From: Streptomyces coeruleorubidus
GTDB taxonomy: Bacteria > Actinomycetota > Actinomycetes > Streptomycetales > Streptomycetaceae
Length of the DNA stretch: 64,000 nt
Assembly (NCBI RefSeq): GCF_028885415.1
Contig: NZ_CP118527.1
Location: 5,952,001-6,016,000, forward strand
Direction: 5' to 3'
Shown piece by piece: positions 34,542 through 42,949 of this stretch; position 1 is the stretch's first letter, and every line of letters starts with the position of its first letter. Position numbers and translations under genes: made by a program. The notes under the pieces were generated by a model, which had not been told where the DNA came from, made no database searches, and saw only the letters and a list, made by a program, of their open reading frames with translations.

Positions 34542-35315
34542 CTACTGCGGACCGTACTTCCGCCCCGTCCTGGACGAAACCGCCCCCAGCACCCCCCGCG
34601 GCACCAGCTTCGCCGCCCCCATCAGCGCCTTGTAGCGCGGGTCCGGAATGGACAGCGTCTTGCCGCGCGCCAGGTCGTGCAGTGCCGCCGCGACCAGCTT
34701 GTCCGCGTCGAGCCACATCCAGCCCGGGATGTTGTCCGTGCCCATGCCGGCCCGCTCGTGGAACTCGGTGCGCACGAAACCGGGGCACAGCGCCATCAGC
34801 CGTACTCCGCTGCCGGCCAGGTCACGCGCGGCGCCCTGGGAGAACTGCACGACCCAGGCCTTGGACGCGCCATAGGTGCCCCGCGGGACGAACGCGGCCA
34901 CCGACGCGACGTTCACGACACCGCCGCGGCCGCGCTCCCGCATGGCCTCCGTCGCCGCCGACGTCAGCCGCAGCACCGCCTCGCAGTGCACCTTCAGCAT
35001 CCGCAGCTCGTCTGCCATGGGGACGTCGAGATAGCGGCCCTTGTTGCCGAAGCCGGCGTTGTTGACCAGCAGGTCGACGGGGTTCTTGCGGTCGCCCAGC
35101 CGGTCGGCCACCGACTCGATGCCCTTGTCCTCGGCGAGGTCGGCCGTCAGCACCTCCGCCTCGATGCCGTGCCGGTCGTGCAGCTCGGTCGCCTGCTCCC
35201 TCAGCCGCTTGGTGTCGCGGGCCACCAGCACGAGGTTGTGCCCGTCCGCCGCCAGTCGCCGCGCGAACGCGGCCCCGATGCCTGCCGTCGATCCCGTAAT
35301 CAGAGCCGTTGTCAT
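34542..35315 (-). CDS. Short-chain dehydrogenase/reductase
   Basis: A 257-residue NAD(P)-dependent classical SDR. TGSTAGIG (7-14) is the dinucleotide motif, NNAG at 85-88, and the catalytic Ser138, Tyr148, Lys152 are present (ASVAAF..TYGASK). Basic residues after the second strand (ARDTKRL) suggest NADP preference. The C-terminal extension (GRGKTLSIPDPRYKALMGAAKLVPR) resembles the DltE/YqjQ-type SDRs active on lipids. Substrate unknown. No obvious operon partner; 129 bp separate it from the SnoaL-like gene on the same strand. Confidence 0.9.
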   Translation of the reverse strand: MTTALITGSTAGIGAAFARRLAADGHNLVLVARDTKRLREQATELHDRHGIEAEVLTADLAEDKGIESVADRLGDRKNPVDLLVNNAGFGNKGRYLDVPMADELRMLKVHCEAVLRLTSAATEAMRERGRGGVVNVASVAAFVPRGTYGASKAWVVQFSQGAARDLAGSGVRLMALCPGFVRTEFHERAGMGTDNIPGWMWLDADKLVAAALHDLARGKTLSIPDPRYKALMGAAKLVPRGVLGAVSSRTGRKYGPQ

Positions 35316-35409
35316 GGCAGAAGGTTAGTGACCTGGAGCATGTGCATCCGCTTCCGTGCGGGGACCTCACCGGTGAAGGGTCGGTGGAGGCCGCACGGTG
35401 AGCCCGCCG

Positions 35410-36078
35410 TCAGGCCCCGTGCTTCTGCGCGTACTCCCGCGCCAGCCTCAGCGACTCCGGGTGCAGCGCCTCGCCCGCCGCCAGCAGCCTCGGCAGCAGC
35501 GTCCGCTCGGTGGTCACCGCCCGGAACTGGAGGGCCACGGTCACGTCGTGCTCCGGCCGGTGCACGATCTCGACGGGGTCGCCCGCCCGGATCTCACCGG
35601 GCTCGATCACCCGCAGATACGCCCCGGGCGCGCCCCGCTGCGTGAACCGCTTCACCCAGTGCTTCTCGCCCAGATGGCCCTGGAACGTGCGGCACGGGAT
35701 CCGCCCGCAGGTGACCTCCAGCACCACCGCGGACCCGACGCGCCAGCGCTCGCCGATCCGCGCCCCGGAGACGTCGAGGCCCTCGGTCGTGAGGTTCTCG
35801 CCGAACGCCCCGTGCGCCAGGGGCCGGCCCAGCTCGCGCTCCCACGCGTCCAGGTCCTCGCGCGCCATCGCGTAGACCGCCTGGTCGTCGCCGCCGTGGT
35901 GCTCCAGCTTGCACACCGCGTCCCCGGCCAGCCCGCTCCCGCCGACGCCCTTCGGCCCGGGCGCCGACACCCGCACCGGCCCGTCCACCGGCTGCTTGTC
36001 GATTCCGGTCACACCCTCCGGGTTGTCCGTGTACGGCACAGCCTTGGCTCGGCCCAGATTCACAGACAGAAGCTTCAT
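35410..36078 (-). CDS. MOSC-domain sulfurtransferase-type protein (YiiM-like)
   Basis: A 222-residue protein. The MOSC domain spans about 25-170: VCKLEHHGGDDQAVYAMA, then GAFGENLTTEGLD and the Cys of CGRIPCRTFQG, the residue that carries sulfur in MOSC proteins. A C-terminal helical '3-alpha' domain follows, as in YiiM. YiiM-like proteins reduce N-hydroxylated base analogues with molybdenum cofactor; that role is inferred from the family. ATG at 36078. Divergent from the LysR gene with a shared 80-bp promoter region. Confidence 0.88.
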   Translation of the reverse strand: MKLLSVNLGRAKAVPYTDNPEGVTGIDKQPVDGPVRVSAPGPKGVGGSGLAGDAVCKLEHHGGDDQAVYAMAREDLDAWERELGRPLAHGAFGENLTTEGLDVSGARIGERWRVGSAVVLEVTCGRIPCRTFQGHLGEKHWVKRFTQRGAPGAYLRVIEPGEIRAGDPVEIVHRPEHDVTVALQFRAVTTERTLLPRLLAAGEALHPESLRLAREYAQKHGA

Positions 36079-36126
36079 GCCCGCACGGTAGGGGAACCGG
36101 TCCCAAAGCGTCGACGCATTATTCGG

Positions 36127-36146
36127 AGCGACTTCAAAGGGTCGCT
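36127..36146. promoter_or_regulatory. Inverted repeat between MOSC and LysR genes
   Basis: AGCGAC (36127-36132), 8 bp, GTCGCT (36141-36146), flanked on both sides by TTATTC. Located in the 80-bp divergent region, 13 bp before the LysR start. A plausible LysR-type binding site controlling both genes, though no canonical T-N11-A is centred on it. Confidence 0.45.
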
Positions 36147-36158
36147 TATTCTCGAAGG

Positions 36159-37055
36159 GTGATCGAAGCTCGTCATCTCCGTGTACTGCGCGCCGTCGCG
36201 GCCACCGGCTCCTTCTCCGCCGCGGGGCGCGAACTGGGCTGCACCCAGCCCGCCGTCAGCCAGCAGATGAAGGCCCTGGAAGCCTCCGTCGGCACTCCTT
36301 TGCTGATCCGCACGGGACGCGAGATGCGCCTGACCCAGGCCGGCGAGGCGCTGGTGCGGCACGCCGCCGGGATCCTCGCCGGGCTCACGGCCGCGGAGGA
36401 GGAGGTCGCCGCCATCGCCGGGCTGCGGGCCGGGCGGGTCCGGCTCGTCTCCTTCCCCAGCGGCAGCTCCACCCTCGTGCCGACGGCCCTCGCCGCGCTG
36501 CGCGACGCACACCCCGGCACCCGGGTCTTCCTGGAGGAGGCCGAACCGCCCGCGTCCGTCGGCATGCTGCGCGAGGGCGACTGCGATGTGGCGCTCGCCT
36601 TCCGCTACGAGGGGGCGGCGGGCGCCGAGGAGTGGGAGGACCTCGTCGTACGGCCGCTGCTGACGGACCGGCTCGTCGCACTGGTGCCGGAGCGGCACCG
36701 GCTCGCGGGCGCGCAGTCCGTCTCGATCGGCGAGCTCGCGCGGGAGCCGTGGATCGCGGGCTGCCCGCGCTGCCGCGGCCAGCTGGTCGAGGTGTGCGCG
36801 GCGGCCGGCTTCACCCCGCGCATCGACTTCGCGACCGACGACTACCCGGCGGTCGCCGGCCTGGTGGGCGCCGGTCTCGGCGTGGCCGTGCTGCCCCAGC
36901 TGGCCGTCGAGTCCGTACGGCCCCGGGGGGTACGGGCCGTGACGCTGGAACCGGCGGTGCGCCGGGAGATCGTCGCGCTCACCCTGCCCGACCTCGCACA
37001 GGTCCCGGCGGTGGCGGCGACGCTCGACCAACTGGCACGGGCGGGCCACCGCTAG
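36159..37055 (+). CDS. LysR-family transcriptional regulator
   Basis: A 298-residue regulator. The N-terminal winged HTH is HLRVLRAVAATGSFSAAGRE (residues 6-25) with CTQPAVSQQMKALEASVG as the recognition part; the C-terminal LysR substrate-binding domain runs from about 90 (GRVRLVSFPSGSSTLVPTALAAL). GTG start at 36159, in the position usual for LysR proteins (MIEARHLRVLRAV). Divergent from the MOSC gene, which is its most likely target. Ends convergently with whiD. Confidence 0.92.
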   Translation: MIEARHLRVLRAVAATGSFSAAGRELGCTQPAVSQQMKALEASVGTPLLIRTGREMRLTQAGEALVRHAAGILAGLTAAEEEVAAIAGLRAGRVRLVSFPSGSSTLVPTALAALRDAHPGTRVFLEEAEPPASVGMLREGDCDVALAFRYEGAAGAEEWEDLVVRPLLTDRLVALVPERHRLAGAQSVSIGELAREPWIAGCPRCRGQLVEVCAAAGFTPRIDFATDDYPAVAGLVGAGLGVAVLPQLAVESVRPRGVRAVTLEPAVRREIVALTLPDLAQVPAVAATLDQLARAGHR

Positions 37056-37083
37056 CCACAGCACAACGGCGTCAAAAACCAAC

Positions 37084-37101
37084 GGCACGCGTGTGCGTGC
37101 C
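37084..37101. terminator. Hairpin between convergent LysR and whiD genes
   Basis: GGCACGC (37084-37090), loop GTGT, GCGTGCC (37095-37101). Lies 21 bp before the whiD stop codon and 29 bp after the LysR stop; probably terminates both transcripts. Confidence 0.6.
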
Positions 37102-37121
37102 TGTCTCGCAGAAACGTTCCT

Positions 37122-37451
37122 TCAGTTGTTCGAGGCGGCGTGCCCGCCAGATGTCGACGCCGACACCAGCCGGTTGCGCGCCCGCCCCATCAGCTCTTCG
37201 CGCTCGTCCTCGGTCAGCCCGCCCCACACGCCGTACGGCTCACGCACCGCCAGCGCGTGGGCGGCGCACTCTGCGCGCACAGGGCATCTCATGCAGACCT
37301 CTTTGGCCGAGTTCTCGCGAGCACTCCGAGCCGCACCGCGCTCGCCCTCCGGATGGAAGAAGAGCGAGCTGTCCACCCCGCGACAGGCAGCCAGCAACTG
37401 CCAGTCCCATAGGTCCGCGTTCGGTCCGGGAAGGCGGGAGAAATCTGCCAT
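37122..37451 (-). CDS. whiD: WhiB-family iron-sulfur regulator WhiD
   Basis: A 109-residue Wbl protein. Four Cys ligands of the [4Fe-4S] cluster are at 23, 53, 56 and 62 (AACRG; EVCMRCPVRAEC), followed by the GVWGG turn (74-78) and a basic C terminus (RARNRL). Its sequence and its position next to bldM identify it as WhiD, needed for late spore maturation in S. coelicolor. Wbl proteins act by binding region 4 of the principal sigma factor and are NO/O2 sensitive. The ATG at 37451 has AAGGGG 7 nt upstream. No TTA codon. Confidence 0.93.
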   Translation of the reverse strand: MADFSRLPGPNADLWDWQLLAACRGVDSSLFFHPEGERGAARSARENSAKEVCMRCPVRAECAAHALAVREPYGVWGGLTEDEREELMGRARNRLVSASTSGGHAASNN

Positions 37452-37527
37452 TACGTGACCCCTTGTAGCCGTTCTGGGCGGATCCGGTGTCCACGACCGT
37501 ACAACTACGATCTAAGGAGATGAAAAT

Positions 37528-37656
37528 ATGACTCATTGCGAATCTAGCTCCAGACACTGGCAAAGCGGAAGAAAAGGGTCTGAATGGGGCATAGGTTGTG
37601 ATGAAAGTTCGAGGGTCTGTTGCGCATGTCTGCATCGTGTCCGGCCCCTCACGTAG
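37528..37656 (+). CDS. Doubtful 42-aa Cys-rich leader ORF before bldM
   Basis: An ATG 8 nt after a perfect AAGGAG opens a frame encoding MTHCESSSRHWQSGRKG..., with five Cys residues (4, 29, 37, 38, 40) and a TAG stop at 37654. Third-position G+C is only about half, unlike real genes here, and the region must also hold promoters. It could be a leader peptide on a transcript from a distal bldM promoter or simply chance. Confidence 0.25.
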   Translation: MTHCESSSRHWQSGRKGSEWGIGCDESSRVCCACLHRVRPLT

Positions 37657-37680
37657 AGTGCCGAAGATGTCAGCCGACCC

Positions 37681-37708
37681 CGTAACTCTTTCGAGTGACC
37701 GTCGTTGA
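37681..37708 (+). promoter_or_regulatory. Sigma-BldN-type promoter of bldM
   Basis: CGTAAC (37681-37686), 16 bp, CGTTGA (37703-37708). This matches the consensus recognised by the developmental ECF factor BldN, whose established target in Streptomyces is the bldM p1 promoter. The bldM start lies 124 bp downstream. Confidence 0.85.
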
Positions 37709-37831
37709 GAGTGCGAGGCGGTTGAAGGAACAAGCGCTCGGGCAGGCGTCCGAGGCGGTCGACCGCACAGGTGACGATTTCGTACCAGCCTGGAGGCTCA
37801 AGGTGACGCGCATCAGCTGCGGAGGGCGGCC

Positions 37832-38443
37832 ATGACTTCCGTCCTCGTCTGCGACGACTCCCCGCTTGCCCGAGAGGCGCTCCGTCGCGCGGTCGCAACC
37901 GTGCCCGGCGTAGAGCGCGTGACGACGGCGGCCAACGGCGAGGAAGTCCTCCGCCGCTGGGGGGCCGACCGCTCGGACTTGATTCTGATGGACGTACGCA
38001 TGCCCGGCCTGGGTGGCGTCGAGACGGTCCGGCGGCTGCTGTCCGCCGACCCCGGTGCGCGCATCATCATGCTCACCGTCGCCGAGGACCTGGACGGTGT
38101 TGCCCTCGCGGTCGCCGCCGGTGCCCGCGGCTATCTGCACAAGGACGCCTCCCGCGCGGAGCTCCGCGCGACGGTGACGCAGGCCCTGGCCGACCCGACC
38201 TGGCGGCTCGCCCCGCGCCGGCTGCGCTCGGCCGAGATGGGCGCCGCGCCGACGCTCACGGCGCGTGAGATCCAGGTCCTCGAAGGCATGAGCCACGGCC
38301 GCTCGAACGCGGAGATCGGCCGCGAGCTGTTCCTCTCCGAGGACACCGTCAAGACGCACGCCCGGCGCCTGTTCAAGAAGCTCGGCGCCTCGGACCGGGC
38401 CCACGCCGTGGCGCTCGGCTTCCGGTGGGGTCTCGTGCGCTAG
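37832..38443 (+). CDS. bldM: Orphan response regulator BldM
   Basis: A 203-residue NarL/FixJ-type regulator required for aerial hyphae and sporulation in Streptomyces. Receiver domain 1-120 with Asp54 (LMDVRMPG), then a LuxR HTH at about 142-200 (LTAREIQVLEGMSHGRSNAEIGRELFLSEDTVKTHARRLFKKLG). No partner kinase is adjacent. BldM is known to act as a homodimer and as a heterodimer with WhiI, and phosphorylation is apparently not needed. GGAGGG precedes the ATG by 6 nt. The TAG stop is in the CTAG that starts the element at 38440. Confidence 0.96.
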   Translation: MTSVLVCDDSPLAREALRRAVATVPGVERVTTAANGEEVLRRWGADRSDLILMDVRMPGLGGVETVRRLLSADPGARIIMLTVAEDLDGVALAVAAGARGYLHKDASRAELRATVTQALADPTWRLAPRRLRSAEMGAAPTLTAREIQVLEGMSHGRSNAEIGRELFLSEDTVKTHARRLFKKLGASDRAHAVALGFRWGLVR

Positions 38444-38665
38444 GGGTGTCCTTCGGATCGGGCCGGCTTCCACGCGCGGCATCCGGAGCGGGCCGCAGAG
38501 CGGGGGCATGCGGATGTCCCCGCGCGAGCCGCACGAGCGCGTGTGCAGGCCGGCAGCCGATGACGACGCCGGTGGGGGTCCCGTCCTGCCCGAGAGAGGT
38601 CGGGAGTCCGGGAGGGCGCGTCCGAGGACCCACGTCCCCGGGATGATCCGAACGACACCCCCCAG
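38440..38665. repeat. CTAG-linked palindromic element, degenerate copy
   Basis: The bldM stop codon lies in CTAG (38440-38443). Left end GGGGTGTCCTTCGGATC (38443-38459 region) is inverted at the right end, GATCCGAACGACACCCCCC (38645-38663), with one mismatch in the core; the right boundary reads CCAG instead of CTAG. The 180 bp inside are noncoding with further inverted segments. Ends resemble those at 8404-8593 (TGYCSTTYGGATC core). Confidence 0.6.
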
Positions 38666-38839
38666 GGGCGATCGCGGGTGTGGCGGTGGTCGCAATGTGG
38701 GCACGGAAAGCCAGGTCGGCGGGGGCGGACCGGGAGTCCGCCGGGTGCCCGCTGCTCGTTTCGCCGCGGATGCCGCATCCTTGAGGGTGTGGAGTTCCTC
38801 GGGGACGATTCGGTCGAGCGGAAGGGGAGGGCGCAGGGG
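38666..38839. other. Noncoding region upstream of shbA
   Basis: No gene is seen. It should carry the shbA promoter. An in-frame GTG at 38789 could extend ShbA by 17 residues. No clear -35/-10 pair stands out. Confidence 0.4.
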
Positions 38840-39517
38840 ATGAGTGCCGGCGCACCTGCTCATAACGCTTCGGTGCACAACAACGGGCGCGGTGCCACGG
38901 ACCCGGCGGCCGCAAGGCACCATGGACCGATGCGCGACGACGAGGCGGTCAATGCCCAAGGGGCGATCGGCGCGCTCGTCCACCGCGCCGTCGACGGGGA
39001 CGAGCAGGCCACGCACGACCTGCTCGCCCATGTCCACCCTCTGGCCTTGCGCTACTGCCGTACGCGTCTGTCCCGCCTCCCGGGCGACGCCCGGCACTTC
39101 GTGGAGGACCTCGCCCAGGAGGTCTGCGTGGCGGTGCTTCTCGCGCTGCCCCGCTACCGGGACACCGGGCGTCCCTTCGAGGCGTTCGTCTTCGCCATCG
39201 CCGCGCACAAGGTCGCCGACCTCCAGCGCGCGGCGATGCGGCACCCGGGCTCGACGGCCGTCCCCTCGGACGAGATGCCCGAGCGGCCCGACGACTCCCT
39301 GGGCCCGGAGGAGCGCGCCCTGCTGAGCAGCGACGCGGAGTGGGCCAAGAAACTCCTGGCCAACCTGCCCGAGAACCAGCGGGAGCTGCTGCTGCTGCGG
39401 ATCGCGGTGGGGTTGACGGCGGAGGAGACGGGTCAGATGTTGGGAATGTCACCCGGCGCGGTCCGTGTGGCCCAGCACCGGGCACTGAGCAGGCTGAGGG
39501 CGCTCGCTGAGCAGTAG
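38840..39517 (+). CDS. shbA: ECF sigma factor ShbA
   Basis: A 225-residue ECF sigma factor placed between bldM and guaB, the position of ShbA, which in S. griseus drives transcription of hrdB, the principal sigma gene. Region 2 is at about 47-115 ([29 protein letters not shown]...[42 protein letters not shown]), region 4 at about 170-222 ([46 protein letters not shown]). ATG at 38840 behind GGGGAGGGCGCAGGGG; an internal ATG at 38931 is the start used for some homologues. No anti-sigma gene adjoins. Confidence 0.88.
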   Translation: MSAGAPAHNASVHNNGRGATDPAAARHHGPMRDDEAVNAQGAIGALVHRAVDGDEQATHDLLAHVHPLALRYCRTRLSRLPGDARHFVEDLAQEVCVAVLLALPRYRDTGRPFEAFVFAIAAHKVADLQRAAMRHPGSTAVPSDEMPERPDDSLGPEERALLSSDAEWAKKLLANLPENQRELLLLRIAVGLTAEETGQMLGMSPGAVRVAQHRALSRLRALAEQ

Positions 39518-39586
39518 TGCCTTCGTTGAACAGGGGATGCGCTCGTTCCGTACGAAGATACGAAGCCCCCGGTCAGGCGGAACACT

Positions 39587-39613
39587 GGAATTCGGGCTCC
39601 CTGCTTCCCGTTA
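39587..39613 (+). promoter_or_regulatory. Sigma-R-like promoter of guaB
   Basis: GGAAT (39587-39591), 18 bp, GTTA (39610-39613). The consensus of the thiol-oxidative-stress sigma factor SigR is GGGAAT-N18-GTT; the first G is T here. The guaB start codon is 44 bp further on. Confidence 0.5.
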
Positions 39614-39614
39614 G

Positions 39615-41162
<1,548 letters not shown>

Positions 41163-41187
41163 CGGCCACGCGCGCGTGAGGCACAGC

Positions 41188-41220
41188 GAGGGCGGCCCCG
41201 GAGCATCCGGGGCCGCCCTC
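41188..41220 (+). terminator. Terminator after guaB
   Basis: A perfect 14-bp stem: GAGGGCGGCCCCGG (41188-41201), loop AGCAT, and CCGGGGCCGCCCTC (41207-41220). It isolates guaB from the downstream paralogue, which therefore needs its own promoter within the next 58 bp. Confidence 0.88.
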
Positions 41221-41278
41221 GTCGTGCCCGTCGGCGATACTGGAAGACGCTGAAACGCAACAGGGAAAGGCCACCAAC

Positions 41279-42403
41279 GTGACTGAGATCGAGATCGGGC
41301 GCGGCAAGCGCGGCCGCCGGGCGTACGCCTTCGACGACATCGCCGTCGTCCCCAGCCGCCGTACGCGGGACCCGAAGGAGGTCTCGATCGCCTGGCAGAT
41401 CGACGCCTACCGCTTCGAGCTGCCGTTCCTGGCCGCTCCCATGGACTCGGTCGTCTCCCCGGCCACCGCCATCCGCATCGGCGAGCTCGGGGGCCTGGGC
41501 GTGCTGAACCTCGAAGGTCTGTGGACGCGTTACGAGGACCCGCAGCCGCTGCTCGACGAGATCGCCGAGCTGCCCGCCGAGGCGGCGACCCGGCGCCTCC
41601 AGGAGATCTACGCCGCGCCCATCAAGGAGGAGCTGATCGGCGCGCGGATCAAGGAGGTGCGCGACTCGGGCGTGGTCACGGCCGCGGCGCTCTCCCCGCA
41701 GCGCACGGCCCAGTTCTCCAAGGCCGTCGTCGACGCGGGCGTGGACATCTTCGTCATCCGCGGTACGACGGTCTCCGCGGAGCACGTCTCCGGTTCGCAC
41801 GAGCCGCTGAACCTGAAGCAGTTCATCTACGAGCTGGACGTCCCGGTGATCGTCGGCGGCTGCGCCACGTACACCGCGGCCCTGCACCTGATGCGCACGG
41901 GCGCGGCCGGTGTGCTGGTCGGCTTCGGCGGCGGCGCCGCGCACACCACGCGCAACGTGCTGGGCATCCAGGTCCCGATGGCGACGGCGGTCGCCGACGT
42001 GGCCGCTGCCCGCCGCGATTACATGGACGAGTCCGGCGGCCGGTACGTGCACGTGATCGCGGACGGCGGTGTCGGCTGGTCCGGCGACCTGCCCAAGGCG
42101 ATCGCCTGCGGCGCCGACGCGGTCATGATGGGCTCCCCGCTCGCCCGCGCGACCGACGGGCCGGGCAAGGGCAACCACTGGGGCATGGAGGCCGTGAACG
42201 AGGAGCTGCCGCGCGGCCAGAAGGTCGACCTCGGCACGGTCGGCACGATCGAGGAGATCCTCACGGGCCCGTCCCACACCCCCGACGGCTCGATGAACCT
42301 CTTCGGCGCGCTGCGGCGGGCGATGGCCACGACCGGGTACAGCGAGCTGAAGGAGTTCCAGCGGGTCGAGGTGACGGTGGCGGACTCGCAGCACCGGCGG
42401 TAG
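41279..42403 (+). CDS. GuaB3-family IMP dehydrogenase-related protein
   Basis: A 374-residue IMPDH/GMPR-barrel protein without CBS domains, the actinobacterial GuaB3 type. The phosphate-binding GGAGG-like VGFGGGAAHTTRNVLGIQVP region takes the place of the catalytic loop: the Cys of GuaB is replaced (AAHTTR instead of SICTTR), so it cannot work as a normal IMPDH through that residue. A Cys in VGGCATYTAAL may be the one used. The C terminus (SHTPDGSMNLFGALRRAMATTGYSELKEFQRVEV) is typical of GuaB3. GTG start at 41279 behind AGGGAAAGG. A long hairpin follows. Confidence 0.88.
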   Translation: MTEIEIGRGKRGRRAYAFDDIAVVPSRRTRDPKEVSIAWQIDAYRFELPFLAAPMDSVVSPATAIRIGELGGLGVLNLEGLWTRYEDPQPLLDEIAELPAEAATRRLQEIYAAPIKEELIGARIKEVRDSGVVTAAALSPQRTAQFSKAVVDAGVDIFVIRGTTVSAEHVSGSHEPLNLKQFIYELDVPVIVGGCATYTAALHLMRTGAAGVLVGFGGGAAHTTRNVLGIQVPMATAVADVAAARRDYMDESGGRYVHVIADGGVGWSGDLPKAIACGADAVMMGSPLARATDGPGKGNHWGMEAVNEELPRGQKVDLGTVGTIEEILTGPSHTPDGSMNLFGALRRAMATTGYSELKEFQRVEVTVADSQHRR

Positions 42404-42429
42404 TCCGTAGTCCCCAGGACGGGACGAGG

Positions 42430-42465
42430 AAGGGCCTGGTCACTCGGGTGAGTGACCAGGCCCTT
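42430..42465 (+). terminator. Terminator after the guaB3-type gene
   Basis: AAGGGCCTGGTCACTC (42430-42445), loop GGGT, GAGTGACCAGGCCCTT (42450-42465), a perfect 16-bp stem 26 nt after the stop codon. Confidence 0.9.
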
Positions 42466-42949
42466 TCGCGTGTCCAACTGGCCCTGGCGGGGCGCGTGTT
42501 GGCGTATGCGGGCGCGTGGTTGCCTTCGGGCCGGATGGCGCGGTGGAGGGCGGTTCCGAGGCGCTAGTGTCCGTGATCGGCGCCCCAGGTTTCTTCTGGG
42601 TGCCCCCTTCCAAGGACACGGTTCCGGACCCCGGCCCCTCGGGGCCCGGCCCGATTCCGAGGTGGATCTTGCGACTTTTCGGATGGTGAGCGGCCGCCCC
42701 CACGAGACCTAGGGGCGGACACTCCGTGATCCATCCAGGAGCCTGCCGCAGTGGCCACTGCGGTGGGCTCCACCTTGCTTCGGATGGTGAGCGGCCGCCC
42801 CCACAGAACCTAAGGGCGGACACACCGTGATCCATCCAGGAGCCTGCCGCATTAGCCCCTGCGGTGGGCTCCACCGTCTCCCAAGGTACTGGCGGCGGGG
42901 TGCCCCGCGCCACCAGCCCAGGGGGCTCAGCGCGCCCACGCGCCCCTCT
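42466..42949. other. 484-bp noncoding region with a 100-bp duplicated repeat
   Basis: No gene is supported. Frames here on the reverse strand only reflect the repeat. It holds a CTAG at 42564-42567 followed by TGTCCGTGATCGG, a GC hairpin around 42628-42652, and two copies of a 93-bp unit (see repeat). The 3' end of the dehydrogenase-like gene starts at 42950. Confidence 0.6.
42682..42874. repeat. Two-copy direct repeat, period 100 bp
   Basis: GGATGGTGAGCGGCCGCCCC begins both copies, at 42682 and 42782; similarity continues to GGTGGGCTCCACC at 42774 and 42874. Copies are about 90% identical. Copy 1 contains the perfect palindrome CCGCAGTGGCCACTGCGG (42746-42763), changed to CCGCATTAGCCCCTGCGG in copy 2. 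Copy 1 has CCTAGGGG where copy 2 has CCTAAGGG. Confidence 0.88.

Larger units (their letters stand above)
37452..37831. promoter_or_regulatory. 380-bp regulatory region between whiD and bldM
   Basis: The longest A+T-enriched stretch in the window, holding divergent promoters of two sporulation genes. A sigma-BldN-type promoter is at 37681-37708 (listed separately). At 37514-37519 AAGGAG precedes an ATG (37528) opening a 42-codon Cys-containing frame that ends at 37656; codon bias does not support it strongly. Binding sites for BldD, WhiA/WhiB or BldM itself are expected here but I cannot assign them. Confidence 0.6.

Noticed and set aside
41279..42403. Second functional classical IMPDH
   Set aside because: No CBS domains and no Cys in the catalytic-loop position; better called GuaB3-type.
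42440..42913. Reverse-strand protein with two GWITxCPPLG repeats
   Set aside because: The repeat arises from the duplicated noncoding 93-bp unit; there is no ribosome site and no codon bias.
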